Shown: piece after piece, positions 36,556 through 46,399 of the stretch
Layout of the letters: every line of letters begins with the position of its first letter
Numbering within the stretch: the stretch's first letter is position 1
Notes under the pieces: generated by a model
What the model saw: the letters and a program-made list of their open reading frames with translations, nothing else
Told to the model about the DNA's origin: nothing
Databases searched by the model: none
Translations under genes and position numbers: made by a program
NCBI GenBank assembly: GCA_963779095.1
Contig: CAVZWU010000017.1
Location: 62,001 to 126,000 of the forward strand
Length of the DNA stretch: 64,000 nt
From: Roseiarcus sp963779095
GTDB taxonomy: Bacteria; Pseudomonadota; Alphaproteobacteria; Rhizobiales; Beijerinckiaceae
Direction: 5' to 3'

Positions 36556-37345
36556 TCACCCCTCCATCAGCGCGAGCACATGTGCAGCGGCTGAGCGCGC
36601 CAAGCTGTCGAGTTCGAAGCCGCCTTCCAACACCGAGACAACGCGGCCGCTGCAGTGCTTCTTGGCGATTTCCATCAGGCGCCGCGTCACCCAGGCATAG
36701 TCAGCTTCGACCAGATTGAGGTTGCCTTGCGAATCGCGGTGATGGCCGTCGAACCCGGCCGAGACGATGAGAATATTGGGCGAGAACGCTTCGACGCGCG
36801 GCAGGATCGCGATTTCCATCGCTTCGCGGAAGGCTTCGCCTCCGTCGCCAGCGTGCAAGGGAGCGTTGACGATCTGATCGTGCTTGCCGCGCTCCCCGAT
36901 CGACCCTGTGCCGGGATACTGCGGCATTTCGTGCGTCGAGGCATACATGACGGTCTTATCTTCCCAAAAGATCTTTTGTGTGCCATTTCCGTGATGGACG
37001 TCGAAATCGAGGATTGCGACGCGCTCCGCGCCGTGGGCCGCCTGGGCATGTCGTGCGGCGATGGCCGCATTGTTGAAGAAGCAAAAAACCCATCGACGTC
37101 GCGACTTCGGCATGATGGCCGGGCGGTCGCGTGGCGACGAAGGCGTTTCTGACCTTTTGGGTCATCACCTCGTCGACTGCGAATATCGCGCCCCCTGCCG
37201 AGCGAAGGGCGGCCTCGAAAGTGCAGGGCGACATCGAGGTGTCGTCGTCGATGGCCGTGCGCCCCTGCGTCGGCGTCCCCGCGTGGATCGTTTCGATATA
37301 GTCGAGCGGATGGACGCGTGCGATCGCCGAAATCTCGGCTCGCGG
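36556..37345 (-). pseudogene. Histone-deacetylase-family amidohydrolase, 5'-truncated and frameshifted
   Basis: Arginase/deacetylase-fold zinc enzyme: ATRPPGHHAEVATSMGF with the histidine pair, AILDFDVHHGNGTQKIF with the zinc ligands, STHEMPQYPGTGSIGERG, LIVSAGFDGHHRDSQG, and VSVLEGGFELDSLARSAAAH. In bacteria such proteins act on acetyl-polyamines or acetoin-related substrates. A frame shift near 37085 splits SMGF from FFNNAAIAARHAQ. The first approximately 40 residues are replaced by an IS6 fragment on the opposite strand, joining at about 37345. Not functional as it stands. Confidence 0.85.
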
Positions 37346-37948
37346 CGCGACGTCGAAGATCTCCTTGCGGAGCGTGGTCTGGATATCTCCTACGAAACGG
37401 TGCGACGATGGGTATTGAAGTTCGGGCCGTTGTTCGCCCGAGAACTTCGGCGTCGACGCCCACCGCCAACTTCGCGCTGGCATCTCGATGAGATGGCCGT
37501 AACGATTGCGAGCCAGCAGTTCTGGCTCTGGCGCGCTGTTGACGACGAAGGCGAGGTTCTCGATCTCCTTGTGCGATGACGGCGCGACAAAGCCGCAGCG
37601 GTGAAACTCATGCGCAAGCTACTCAAGAAACAAGGCTTCGCACCCGCTGTGCTGGTGACCGACAAGCTTCGCTCCTACGGCGCGGCAAAATCCGAAATCG
37701 GGTTGTCGGCGCGCCATGAGCAGGGGTTGCGCAAGAACAATCGGGCCGAGAATTCGCATCAACCAACTCGACGACGCGAGCGTAAGATGCAGCGTTTCAA
37801 ATCGCCCGGATCAGCCCGGCGCTTCCTGTCCGTTCACGCCGCCGTTCACAACACGTTTAACGTCCAGCGTCATCTCAGATCCCGCCGCACGCTTCGCGTC
37901 CTAAGAGACGAAGCGTTCCGGACGTGGCGAGCCGCCACCGCGGCCTGA
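37346..37948 (+). pseudogene. IS6-family transposase fragment with internal stop
   Basis: Reading begins at RDVEDLLAERGLDISYETVR, so about 40 N-terminal residues are missing, cut at the junction with the deacetylase gene. DDE motifs RWHLDEMAVTIASQQFWLWR, VTDKLRSYGAAKSEIGL and NNRAENSHQPTRRRERKM are present. A TGA at 37577-37579 interrupts LLVR and RRDKAA. Different subtype from the IS6 at 22.4 kb. Confidence 0.85.
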
Positions 37949-37989
37949 AGTTCAGCGGGCCTTCCAAACCCCGCGTCGCGCCGATCCAA

Positions 37990-38408
37990 GTTGGTGTGGC
38001 AGCGCCCCACCACCTTCACGGCCGCGCTGCGTTACGACGGCATTGCTGCGCCCATGGTCCTCGACGGCCCCATGAACGGCGAGGCCTTTTTCGCCTATGT
38101 CGGACAGGCGCTCGTTCCCGAGTTGCGGCCACGCGACATCGTCATCATGGACAATCTGTCCGCCCATAAGGTCAATGGCGTCAGACAGGCGATCGAGGCC
38201 GCCGGCGCAAGCCTGCGCTACCTGCCCCCCCTACAGTCCCGACTTCAACCCTATCGAAATGGCCTTCGCAAAGCTCAAGGCCGCGCTGCGCGCCGCCGCC
38301 GCGCGAACCATTCCCGACCTCTGGCAAGCCATCGCTGACGCCCTTCGTCGCTTCACCCCACAAGAATGCGCCAACTATCTCGCCGCCGCAGGATACGATG
38401 CAACCTGA
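37990..38408 (+). pseudogene. IS630-family transposase C-terminal fragment
   Basis: Starts mid-protein at VWQRPTTFTAALRYDGI and contains RDIVIMDNLSAHKVNGVRQA with the second catalytic aspartate. After a one-base shift in a run of seven C (near 38224-38231) it has YSPDFNPIEMAFAKLKAALR with the glutamate, and ends YLAAAGYDAT. The N-terminal half is missing, and the joint with the IS6 fragment is only about 40 bases away. A different IS630 subtype from the one at 21.3 kb, and this one keeps the DNLSAHK motif. Confidence 0.82.
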
Positions 38409-38903
38409 GTGGAAAATGCTCTAGGTAATGCCCGCTATTTGCACACTCCGGACGGGCGGAGTCGACGGATGACTGAAGCGGACATTGCAGATCGTAACAT
38501 TACAAACCTGGTCGGGTTGTCATGTGTCGAGCATCGGCGCGAAATGGCACCCTTCGCGCGAACGACGAAGAATGCTGGGGGAAAGCAGAGAGCTGATCGA
38601 TACGGTTGTTGACGAATCACGGCTCTCCTGAGAGCGAATATATCGCGACGGACCCAGACGCGTCCTCCCCGCGTCGTGCGGCGTCCCCGGTCAACCCTGG
38701 CTCGAATTTAACGCCGGGTGTCCTCGGGTCCGATCGCCCCAACCGTCCACCTGTTCCCTCTGCGACCTCCACCCCGAAGAGTCTGGGGCGTCCAGTTCGC
38801 TGGGCTCTCGGTCTGCTTGCCTTGTGGAAAGACTGAGCCATAGCGGGCACCGGCAAGGGTCGAAATCGGCCCGAATCATGCATGACTTCTCCGTGGAGCC
38901 ATC
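38409..38903. other. Intergenic stretch without a supported gene
   Basis: About 500 bases between the IS630 fragment and the first transglutaminase gene. A minus-strand open frame (38617-38883) reads RLGRSDPRTPGVKFEPGL but has no ribosome site or recognisable domain. The last 100 bases should hold the transglutaminase promoter; no clear consensus was found. Confidence 0.4.
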
Positions 38904-39780
38904 ATGCCATTCGTCACCATCCGACATATTACGACCTACCGCTACCGGCGACCGGTCGCCTTTGGCGAACACCGGATGATGCTCCATCCATGCAACTCCC
39001 GCGATCAAAGAGTGATTCAAGCCGACCTAAAGATTAGCCCGGAGCCGAGGAGCCTGAGCTTCGTGCAGGATGCGTTCGGCAATCATGTTGGGATCGCGCG
39101 GTTCTCGCGTCGGTCAAATGAGCTGTGTTTCAAGAGCGTCGTATGCGTTGAGCATTCGCCCCGTGATGGCTTCGTTCTCGAAGACGCCGGAGGGCCCCTC
39201 CCCGCCGACTACAGCGTCGATGAGTTGCGGGACCTCGCCCCCTTTCTCGAACGCCATCAACTCGATCCGATCGACGCGGTTGGCCGATGGGCTCGGGAAT
39301 TGCTCTTCCCAAGCGGGGCGATCGGAGCTTTCGAGCTTCTCACGCGGTTGTCACGAGGCATCCATCACGGCTTCATTTACAGGCGGCGGGAAGCGAAGGG
39401 CGTCCAGCTGCCGGTAGAGACGCTTCGGCTTGGCCATGGAAGTTGCCGAGACTTCGCTATGCTGATGATCGACGCCACGCGCTCGATTGGTTTCGCCGCG
39501 CGTTTTGCGTCGGGGTATCTCGCGATCCCCTTGGACGATCCGCAGGAGCCTACGGGCAGCTCAGGTCGGGGATCGAACTCATGCGTGGGCGCAAGTCTAT
39601 CTGCCGGACGCCGGATGGATTGATTTCGATCCTACAAGCGGCAGCGTCGGCAACGTCGACCTTGTCACCGTAGCAGTTGTCCCCGATCCTCGCCACGCGA
39701 TCCCGCTTCACGGCACCTATGTCGGATTTCCGTCGGACCATCTCGGAATGGAGGTGCAAGTGAGCGTCACGTTCGATTGA
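38904..39780 (+). pseudogene. Transglutaminase-like cysteine peptidase-fold protein (frameshifted)
   Basis: The N-terminal beta domain (PFVTIRHITTYRYRRPVAFG EHRMM region) and the transglutaminase core are present. The catalytic triad is visible: cysteine in LGHGSCRDFAMLMIDATRS, histidine in DRTHAWAQVYLPDAGW and aspartate in WIDFDPTSGS. The frame shifts near 39565, between DDPQEPTG and the THAWAQ segment; correcting it gives about 292 residues ending VQVSVTFD at 39780. These proteins occur in pairs in alphaproteobacteria, often near peptide-ligase-like genes, and their substrate is unknown. A second member lies 2.7 kb downstream beyond an IS91-type unit. Confidence 0.87.
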
Positions 39781-39839
39781 ACGAACCCGCTCCTTCGGCG
39801 CAGGAGGAAAGGGGCTGAGGTGAAGCCTCCCGTCTGAGA

Positions 39840-39858
39840 GGATGTGATCGTCACATCC
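39840..39858. repeat. Hairpin upstream of the IS91 recombinase
   Basis: GGATGTGA and TCACATCC flank a three-base loop, giving a perfect eight-base-pair stem. It lies 27 bases before the recombinase start. IS91 elements have subterminal hairpins at their replication ends, so this may be part of the element's left end, or an operator. Confidence 0.5.
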
Positions 39859-39884
39859 ACCCCTCTCATGACAGGAGGCCCCCG

Positions 39885-40745
39885 ATGGCCACCACGAGCC
39901 CTCTTCGCCAGCGCATGATCGAAGACATGATGATCCGCAACCTTTCGCGGGCGACGCAGCAATCATACATCTACGCGGTCGCGAGGTTCAGCCGCCATTT
40001 TGACTCATCCCCAGATCGTCTCGGCATGGAGGAAGTCCGCGCCTACCAACTGCATCTCGTCGCAAAGAACCATTCGTGGTCGCACATCAACCAAGTCGCA
40101 TGCGCCTTGCGGTTCTTCTATGGCGTTACCCTGGGACAGAAGGAAGCCTTCGAACGGATCGTTTTCGGCAGAGAGCCTGAGAAGCTTCCGGCGGTCCTGA
40201 ATGCCGAGGAAGTCGTACGCTTTCTGGAAGCGGTTGAGGGATTGCGCAATCGTATCGCGCTGACCACTGCTTATGCTGCAGGCTTGCGGGTCAAGGAAGT
40301 CACCCGTCTGAAAATCGCCTCTATCGACAGCACGCGGATGTTGCTCCACATCGAGATGGGCAAAGGCGGCAAGGAACGATACGCCATGTTATCGCCGCGC
40401 CTTCTCTACATTCTCCGCACCTATTGGCGGCGAGCGCGACCAAGTGTCTGGCTGTTCCAAGGCCAGGAACCCGGCAATCATGTGAGCACGGGCGCCTTGC
40501 AGGACGCTTGCCGCAGGGCGCGAAAGCAAGCCAGGATCGACAAGCCCGTCACCGCGCATACGTTGCGGCACAGTTTCGCCACCCATCTCCTGGAGGCTGG
40601 CGTCGACATTCGTATCATTCAGGCGTTGCTCGGCCATGCCGACCTGTCTTCGACGACGCGCTATGCACATGTCGCCACGAACCTGATCGCCAGTACGCCG
40701 TGCCCCTTCGATCGACTCTCATGCCAGTTGATCCCGCCTGAATAG
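39885..40745 (+). CDS. Tyrosine recombinase associated with IS91
   Basis: This 286-residue integrase has a SAM-like N-terminal domain (SRATQQSYIYAVARFSRHFD) and a catalytic domain with the first arginine in TTAYAAGLRVKEVTRLKI, HTLRHSFATHLLEAGVDI (H-x-x-R), LLGHADLSSTTRYAHV (histidine and tyrosine). All active-site residues are present. The last 17 residues (after ATNLIAS) look shifted relative to relatives. ATG 39885 follows GACAGGAGGCCCCCG, a strong ribosome site. Its function in IS91 movement is not established. Confidence 0.88.
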   Translation: MATTSPLRQRMIEDMMIRNLSRATQQSYIYAVARFSRHFDSSPDRLGMEEVRAYQLHLVAKNHSWSHINQVACALRFFYGVTLGQKEAFERIVFGREPEKLPAVLNAEEVVRFLEAVEGLRNRIALTTAYAAGLRVKEVTRLKIASIDSTRMLLHIEMGKGGKERYAMLSPRLLYILRTYWRRARPSVWLFQGQEPGNHVSTGALQDACRRARKQARIDKPVTAHTLRHSFATHLLEAGVDIRIIQALLGHADLSSTTRYAHVATNLIASTPCPFDRLSCQLIPPE

Positions 40746-40754
40746 CCGGCGCGC

Positions 40755-41945
40755 ATGCGCTCGAAGCTGGAGGTGGCGGACATTTTCCGCCGCCACGGCG
40801 ACACGTTTCGAGCTGCGCAGGGCAACCGGCTCTCCCTCGATCAACGCAAGGTCATGGCCGCGATTGAGGCATGCCGAACGTCGGCGCTCGGCGGTCATGT
40901 CGAGCGGTGCGAGGATTGCGGCGAGATCCGCGTCGCCTACAATTCCTGTCGCGATAGACACTGCCCAAAGTGTCAGGGCCTGGCGCGCCTCCAATGGCTG
41001 GCCAACCGTCGAACGGAGCTGCTACCCGTCGCCTATTTCCACGTCGTCTTCACCTTGCCGTCGCCAATCGCCGCGATCGCTCTCCAGAACAAGGCGCTCG
41101 TCTACGACATCCTGTTCAAGGCGGCGGCCGAGACAATCCGCGTCATCGCTGCCGACCCAAAATATCTCGGCGCCGAGACCGGCATGATCGCGATCCTGCA
41201 CACATGGGGGCAGACCCTTACCCATCATCCCCATGTTCACTGCATCGTACCGGGCGGCGGCCTCGGACCGGACGGGCGCTGGGTCGCATGCAAGCCGAAC
41301 TTCTTTCTCCCCGTTCATGTTCTCTCGCGCTGCTATCGTCGCCTGTTTCTCGAACGTCTGCAAACGGCGTTCGCCGCCGGCGGCATGACGTTTCACGGCG
41401 AACGCGCACGACTGCACGACCCCGCCGAGTTCGCGCAATATCTCAAACCGCTGACGAATATCCCCTGGGTAGTCTTTGCCAAACGTCCTTTCGCCGGCCC
41501 CTCCCAGATCCTCGATTATCTCGGTCGCTACACGCATCGCGTCGCCATCGCCAACGGCCGTCTTCTCGATTGCCAGAATGGCCGCGTCAGCTTTCGGTGG
41601 AAGGATTATCGCGCCCAAAACAAGTCCAAGGCGATGACGTTGGACGCCAACGAGTTCATGCGCCGCTTTCTCATGCACGTCTTGCCCAAGGGCTTTCGGC
41701 GCATTCGCCACTTCGGCTTCCTCGCCAACTCGTGCTGCGTACGAAAGCTCACTCGCATCCGCGTCGCCCTAGACGTTCCCAATCCCGATCCACGCATCAA
41801 ACCCAAAGACTATCGCGAACGCTGCGCGCTGCTGACCGGCAAGCGTCTCGACATCTGCCCATGTTGCGGCGGTCGCATGGTCGACGTCAATTCACGGTCG
41901 CCCCGTTCGCCCACACGGCCCAAGCCACGATGTGACAGCTCATGA
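40755..41945 (+). CDS. IS91-family HUH (Y2) transposase
   Basis: This 396-residue rolling-circle transposase has an N-terminal zinc-finger region (CEDCGEIRVAYNSCRDRHC, then PKCQG), the HUH motif LTHHPHVHCIVPGGG, and the tyrosine region ILDYLGRYTHRVAIANGRL. A C-terminal CPCCGG knuckle follows. Length and motif order are typical and the frame is open. Such transposases nick one end and replicate through flanking DNA, which can capture neighbouring genes. Confidence 0.92.
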   Translation: MRSKLEVADIFRRHGDTFRAAQGNRLSLDQRKVMAAIEACRTSALGGHVERCEDCGEIRVAYNSCRDRHCPKCQGLARLQWLANRRTELLPVAYFHVVFTLPSPIAAIALQNKALVYDILFKAAAETIRVIAADPKYLGAETGMIAILHTWGQTLTHHPHVHCIVPGGGLGPDGRWVACKPNFFLPVHVLSRCYRRLFLERLQTAFAAGGMTFHGERARLHDPAEFAQYLKPLTNIPWVVFAKRPFAGPSQILDYLGRYTHRVAIANGRLLDCQNGRVSFRWKDYRAQNKSKAMTLDANEFMRRFLMHVLPKGFRRIRHFGFLANSCCVRKLTRIRVALDVPNPDPRIKPKDYRERCALLTGKRLDICPCCGGRMVDVNSRSPRSPTRPKPRCDSS

Positions 41946-42499
41946 CGCCAAGCTCGCCAACTGTGTCTTCGCGTCCAACCAGTGTTGACATGCGCGCGAT
42001 CCAGCGTCGCACGTCGGCAAGCTCGCGCATCGTTGACCACCGACGACAATGTCGGCCCATAGACCCAGCAAAGATCGTCGTCGAGTATCCACGCTTCGCG
42101 ACTCTCGCGCTCCGAACCTTCTCAAGAGTGTCGCCCACGCCCGCGCCGCCCGCCGCGAGCGCCGCGCTCAACGCACCTCACGAACGACCAACGCCCATAG
42201 GTCGGGGCTAACGACCCCGCAGCTTCGTTCAATCCGGCTTCAAATAGGTCCCGCATCATCCACGCGGAAGGCCCTTTGGCAGCGGGACCGATTTGAACCC
42301 TCAGGCATTCTCGTAAGGGTGATCTGGACCCCTCCGCAACCGACGGCAACTCGACGATTCGGCCAATGCACGCGCGGCGCCGAAATCACCGGCCGCCCAT
42401 TAGTCACCACGGCTGTCCGGAACTCGAAACCAGCGCGAAGCGTTCCCAACCGGCACCGGCCGCGCTGCCCCAAACCGAGGGCGGCGCATAGTCGGGATC
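41946..42499. other. Non-coding tail of the IS91 unit and intergenic DNA
   Basis: No gene is supported. The first roughly 280 bases look like the terminal region of the IS91 unit and include GGTCGGGGCTAACGACCCC, which can fold. The rest leads to the second transglutaminase start at 42500. Open frames on both strands have no family features. Confidence 0.4.
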
Positions 42500-43336
42500 A
42501 TGGCTCTTCGAGGGAGCGGTTCCATTCTAATCGAAGCGGGGTTCGACGTACCGTTTGAATGTCCGGCGGCGACGCCGATGATCCTACAGCTTAGCATCCA
42601 CCCTTCCCGGGACGCCGACCTGCTGACCCCGGACCGGATCGTCTCGGACCCCTCTCTGCTGATGCGTTCGTAACTCGATCTTTTCGGCAATCGGGTTACG
42701 CGCGTCGAAGTTCCGGCGGGGCTCGTCACGTTCTCCGATCGCTTCGTCATTCAGGACTCGGGCAAGCCGGACGAAACACCACCCGACGTGCGGACGGCGC
42801 CGATCGTCGACCTTCCCGACGAAACGCTGCTGTTCCTGCTCCCGAGCCGCTATTGCGACAGCGACAAGCTCGCCGATTTCGCCTGGTCGCAGTTCGGAAA
42901 GCTGTCCGGCGCCCTGTGTGTGCAGGCGATCTGCGATTTCGTTCACTCGAAGATTCGGTTCAGTTATCCCGACGCGAGCCCAACTCGTTGCGCCGGCGAC
43001 TCCATGCACGAAGGCGTCGGCGTCTGCCGGGACTTTGCTCATCTCGCCATCGCGCTTTGCCGCTGCATGAACATCCCTGCCCGCTACTGCACCGGCTATC
43101 TCGGCGACATCGGCGTTCCAGTCGACGTTAATCCAATGGATTTCAGCGCCTGGTTCGAGGTCTTTCTCGCTGGGCGTTGGTACACGATGGACGCGCGTCA
43201 CAATCATCCGCGCATCGGCCGCTTCGTTATGGGGCGCGGCCGCGACGCCGCCGACGTGGCGATGTCGACGGCCTTCGGCGTCGCTAAGCTCGTGCGCTTT
43301 GAGGTGGTGACCCAGGAGCAGGTTGAGCGTGGTTAA
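42500..43336 (+). pseudogene. Second transglutaminase-like gene, interrupted by an in-frame stop
   Basis: From ATG 42500 it reads MALRGSGSILIEAGFDVPFE, then LSIHPSRDADLLTPDRIVSD, then a TAA at 42671-42673 where relatives have tyrosine (MRTYLDLFGNR). The rest is open: LPDETLLFLLPSRYCDSDKL, the cysteine in HEGVGVCRDFAHLAIAL, NIPARYCTGYLGDIGVP, then FSAWFEVFLAGRWYTMDARH. The usual histidine position before AWFE reads serine here, so the triad may be altered as well. Restart inside the gene at ATG 42788 gives 182 residues with the core. Partner of the gene at 38.9 kb. Confidence 0.82.
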
Positions 43337-43820
43337 TCGCGTACAGGCCAATGTCGCACCGCTCAAAGTCCAAGGATCGATTTGGCCGCGTGTCGCGAAT
43401 GGTCGCAATTTGCGCACTCCCGCCTCCGGAGTGGCCGCTGCGCATGATCGCAATCCACCATTGGCGATGTTCCGCCGGCGGATCGATCAACGATCAACGC
43501 CCGCTCAGGGCGGACCTTTGCCGTCGAACTTTTCCTGGAGACGTCGGGTATGGGCTCACAAGCGGGTGTTCGCCGCGCGCGATCGCAGGGGACGGTGCGA
43601 ACGGTGGGATTGCGCGCGGCACCTGCCCTCCAGCGTGACGGGGAACCGCAAAGGTCCGCCCAGACCAGACGTTTCCATTAGTGCTCCGATCCGCCCCGTG
43701 GGCGCCCCTTGAAGGTCGAGGCGGTAGCGGGGCTATCGTCGCGGCAGGCGAGGGGCACTCGGCGATCGGCGACGGTCGCGCGGATCAGGACTCCGATCGC
43801 GGCTGATCTGCGTCCCACCT
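43337..43820. other. Intergenic stretch without a supported gene
   Basis: About 480 bases between the second transglutaminase stop and the end of the convergent symporter gene. Open frames in both directions are rich in arginine and proline, as expected by chance in GC-rich DNA. No hairpin with a T-run was found to serve as terminator. Confidence 0.4.
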
Positions 43821-45284
43821 TCACGTGGCGCTTACCAAAACTGCGCGCGGCCTGCTAACCGCGCTGACGGCGACCAACGCGACGATATTCGCGGCAAGCG
43901 CGATGATGCCGACGTTGAGGTCCCTGATCGCTTCCGGCAGTTCGGGGAACAGCGAGCCGATGGTTGCGTGCGTGAAGCTGAGAACCGCGGCGACGACCGC
44001 GCCGACCAGAATGCCGGCGAAGGCGCCGGCAGGGGTCGCGAGATTGCGCGGCATCAGGCTCGCGACGACGGCAGGAAAGAGTTGGGTGACGAAGCTATAG
44101 CCCACCAAAAGCATCGTCACGATTGTCGCGTTGCCGGTCAGGGTGAAATAGACAGCGACCAGCATCACGACGGGCACGAGCCACTTGGCGAGGGCCAGGG
44201 TCTGATCGTCGCGGGCCTCCGGACGCAAGAGGCCAATCAGGTTCTTGGCAAGCAGCATCGCCGCGGTCATCGCGATGAGCGAGCCGGGGACGAGCGCCGT
44301 GAAGACGCCCGCCGCGCCGATCAGGCCGACTACAGCCGGCGGGAACTGCTGCGCCGCCAGCTTGAACAGCGCGAGATTGGTGTCCGCGCCCTTCAGTCCC
44401 GGCACTTGCAGCACCGCGGCGAAGCCGACGAAGAACACGAACAGCAGTATAAGCTGGTAAATCGGCAAGACAATCGCATTGCGCCGGAACACACGCGCGT
44501 CTTTCGCAGCGTAGCAGGCGGCGAAGGAGTGCGGCCACATGAAGAAACCGATGGCGGTAAGCAGCACGGTGGAGATGAACCAGGCGACGCTCTGCCCGCT
44601 CGCTGGGAAAACAAGGAAGCCCGGCTTAGCGGCGGCGATCTCTTCGAACATCGGGCCGACGCCGCCATAGAGATGCAGCGGCAGATAGATGCCGAGGAAG
44701 AGCGCCACGCAAAGGATTAGGATGTCCTTGACCACCGCCGTATAGGCCGAGCCGCGGATGCCGGACATCATGACATAAACCGTGACGATCGCGGCGCCGA
44801 TCCAGATCGCCGCGCTCCTGGGGATGGCGCCGTAGCCTGCCGCTGTGACGATGATGCCGAGGCCGGTGAGCTGCAGCACCAGATAGGGGATCAGGGCCAC
44901 CAGATCGACGACCGAGACCAGCACACCCAGCGTCGGGCTCGCATACTTTCGAACGAAGAAATCCGGCTGCGAGTGCAGCCCGTTCTGCCTGGCGTAGCTC
45001 CAGATCAGGGGCAGCAGGAAATAGGCGATCACGTAGGCGAGCGAGCCGTAGGCCAGGATGTAATAGACCGGAGCTCCCTGCCCGTAGGAGAAGCCGGAAG
45101 CGCCGAGAAAGGTGAAGGTGGTGTAGATCTCGCCGGCCAGTAGCAGGAAGACGAAGATCCAGCCGAAGCCGCGCCCGCCCACTGCCCACTGCTCGAGGTC
45201 CATGTCGCGCCCGGCGCGGGCGGCTACGCCGAGCACCAAAGCGGCGAGCGCGGCGAGTGCGATCAGGGTCAATGCCGCGGTCAC
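43821..45284 (-). CDS. Sodium:solute symporter family permease
   Basis: A 487-residue polytopic protein of the SSS family with about thirteen hydrophobic spans. Family marks are GWIFVFLLLAGEIYTTFTFL near the start, YARQNGLHSQPDFFVRKY after span 3, the SGIRGSAYTAVVKDILILC block and FTALVPGSLIAMTAAMLLAK with the sodium-site serine region. Closest functional guess is a monocarboxylate or related organic-acid permease, because such members are paired with a small DUF3311 protein. The ATG overlaps the stop of that gene by four bases. Confidence 0.9.
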   Translation of the reverse strand: MTAALTLIALAALAALVLGVAARAGRDMDLEQWAVGGRGFGWIFVFLLLAGEIYTTFTFLGASGFSYGQGAPVYYILAYGSLAYVIAYFLLPLIWSYARQNGLHSQPDFFVRKYASPTLGVLVSVVDLVALIPYLVLQLTGLGIIVTAAGYGAIPRSAAIWIGAAIVTVYVMMSGIRGSAYTAVVKDILILCVALFLGIYLPLHLYGGVGPMFEEIAAAKPGFLVFPASGQSVAWFISTVLLTAIGFFMWPHSFAACYAAKDARVFRRNAIVLPIYQLILLFVFFVGFAAVLQVPGLKGADTNLALFKLAAQQFPPAVVGLIGAAGVFTALVPGSLIAMTAAMLLAKNLIGLLRPEARDDQTLALAKWLVPVVMLVAVYFTLTGNATIVTMLLVGYSFVTQLFPAVVASLMPRNLATPAGAFAGILVGAVVAAVLSFTHATIGSLFPELPEAIRDLNVGIIALAANIVALVAVSAVSRPRAVLVSAT

Positions 45285-45496
45285 GGGGCGTCTTCGCCGT
45301 TTGCCGGATCGATCAGATAAACGACGGCCATGATGATCGCTGTCAGCACGACCCAGACCGAGATCCAGCAGAGGGGGAAGGGCATCCCGAGGATGAACGG
45401 ATCAACCTCGTTATGCACCGCCGGGCCGGCCAGCATGCCGATGAACGGAATGACCGCCAGCCAGTGAATGGGTTTCATTTGAGTTCTCCAACCCAT
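45281..45496 (-). CDS. DUF3311 small membrane protein, symporter partner
   Basis: A 71-residue protein with two hydrophobic spans (PIHWLAVIPFIGMLAGPAV and ISVWVVLTAIIMAVVYLID), of the DUF3311 type that precedes SSS symporters. It probably helps assembly or activity of the permease. ATGA overlap with the symporter start shows translational coupling. The function of the family is not established. Confidence 0.85.
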   Translation of the reverse strand: MGWRTQMKPIHWLAVIPFIGMLAGPAVHNEVDPFILGMPFPLCWISVWVVLTAIIMAVVYLIDPANGEDAP

Positions 45497-45789
45497 CTTC
45501 GCGACGCTCGCTTATCGCTCTGATAAGGCGAATTTGTCGCCCATTCAAAAGCGTGACCAAGTCTCCGCGATTAATAGATTAATATAAGACGGCCGCGCGG
45601 CTGCTGGCGCGACGCCAGACGAAATCGACGCCGATCCTGCCAGACTGCGGAAGCGGCGGGTGACGATAGCGCCGGAGGCGCTGGTTCTCCAAGCCAATCA
45701 CGAAATAGCTGTTCCAGACAAGGCACCAAGCCTTACAAGCCCCCGCACCCCCTACTCTCTTGATGCCACGACCTTTGCGTTCGCGGCAT

Positions 45790-46399
45790 CTACATGCTCG
45801 CTGCGACCTTCCGACTGGGCGTGCCGATCCAAAGAGCCGTCGCTTGGCCCTCGTTCTGTTTGGCGCCACCTACGGCGTCGATCATTTTTCGCGAGATCGC
45901 TTCCTGCTGAATTCGAAGATGGTCGCGTAGCAGCTTGTTGCGGGTGATGTAGCCCGCGTTCACTCCTGGAATTGAGTGGTTCATTAGCAAGTGCACATCC
46001 AGTTCGGCACCCCCGCGGTTTGTGCAATTGTCCGAAACGTCTGCTCAGGTCATTGCCCCATTTCGAGAGCTCATCGCGGTTTTCCTTGTGTTCCGCCAAG
46101 TGTCCGCTCTTGCTGTCGGCGGGAAATATCCATTCGGTTGCTTGGTTAGGATAGAGCGATTGCCCTAAACGTAGAACGCGGATCAGGCAGCGGATCATGG
46201 GCCGAGACAGCGGAACGTCGAATGCTCTTGCCTCTCCACCCTTAGGCTTGGGTATGTCCAAGACACGCCGACGCAAATCTAAACGCTCCCTGCGAGCCTT
46301 CTTGATCGCCTCCGGGCGATGACCCGAGAGCAGCAGAAAAAGATGAAACTCCCGCCGCACCGGGTTTTCGAGCCCTGCCAGTTCATTGAACCACCCCCC
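45790..46399 (-). pseudogene. Phage-type integrase C-terminal fragment (frameshifted)
   Basis: Catalytic half of a tyrosine recombinase: FHLFLLLSGHRPEAIKKARR with the first arginine, the insert AEHKENRDELSKWGNDLSRR, then in other frames TIAQTAGVP and the closing HLLMNHSIPGVNAGYITRNK with histidine and tyrosine. At least two single-base shifts separate these parts. The N-terminal half is gone: at about 46400 the frame continues without a break into a HAD phosphatase gene. Confidence 0.8.

Larger units (their letters stand above)
39840..42230 (+). mobile_element. IS91-type unit: tyrosine recombinase plus Y2 transposase
   Basis: Two adjoining genes, a phage-integrase-like protein and an IS91 HUH transposase 9 bases apart, form the common rhizobial ISCR/IS91 arrangement. 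The outer limits are approximate: the hairpin at 39840 on the left, and on the right a non-coding tail that ends near the GGTCGGGGCTAACGACCCC inverted repeat at 42200. It lies between two transglutaminase genes without interrupting either. Confidence 0.65.
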
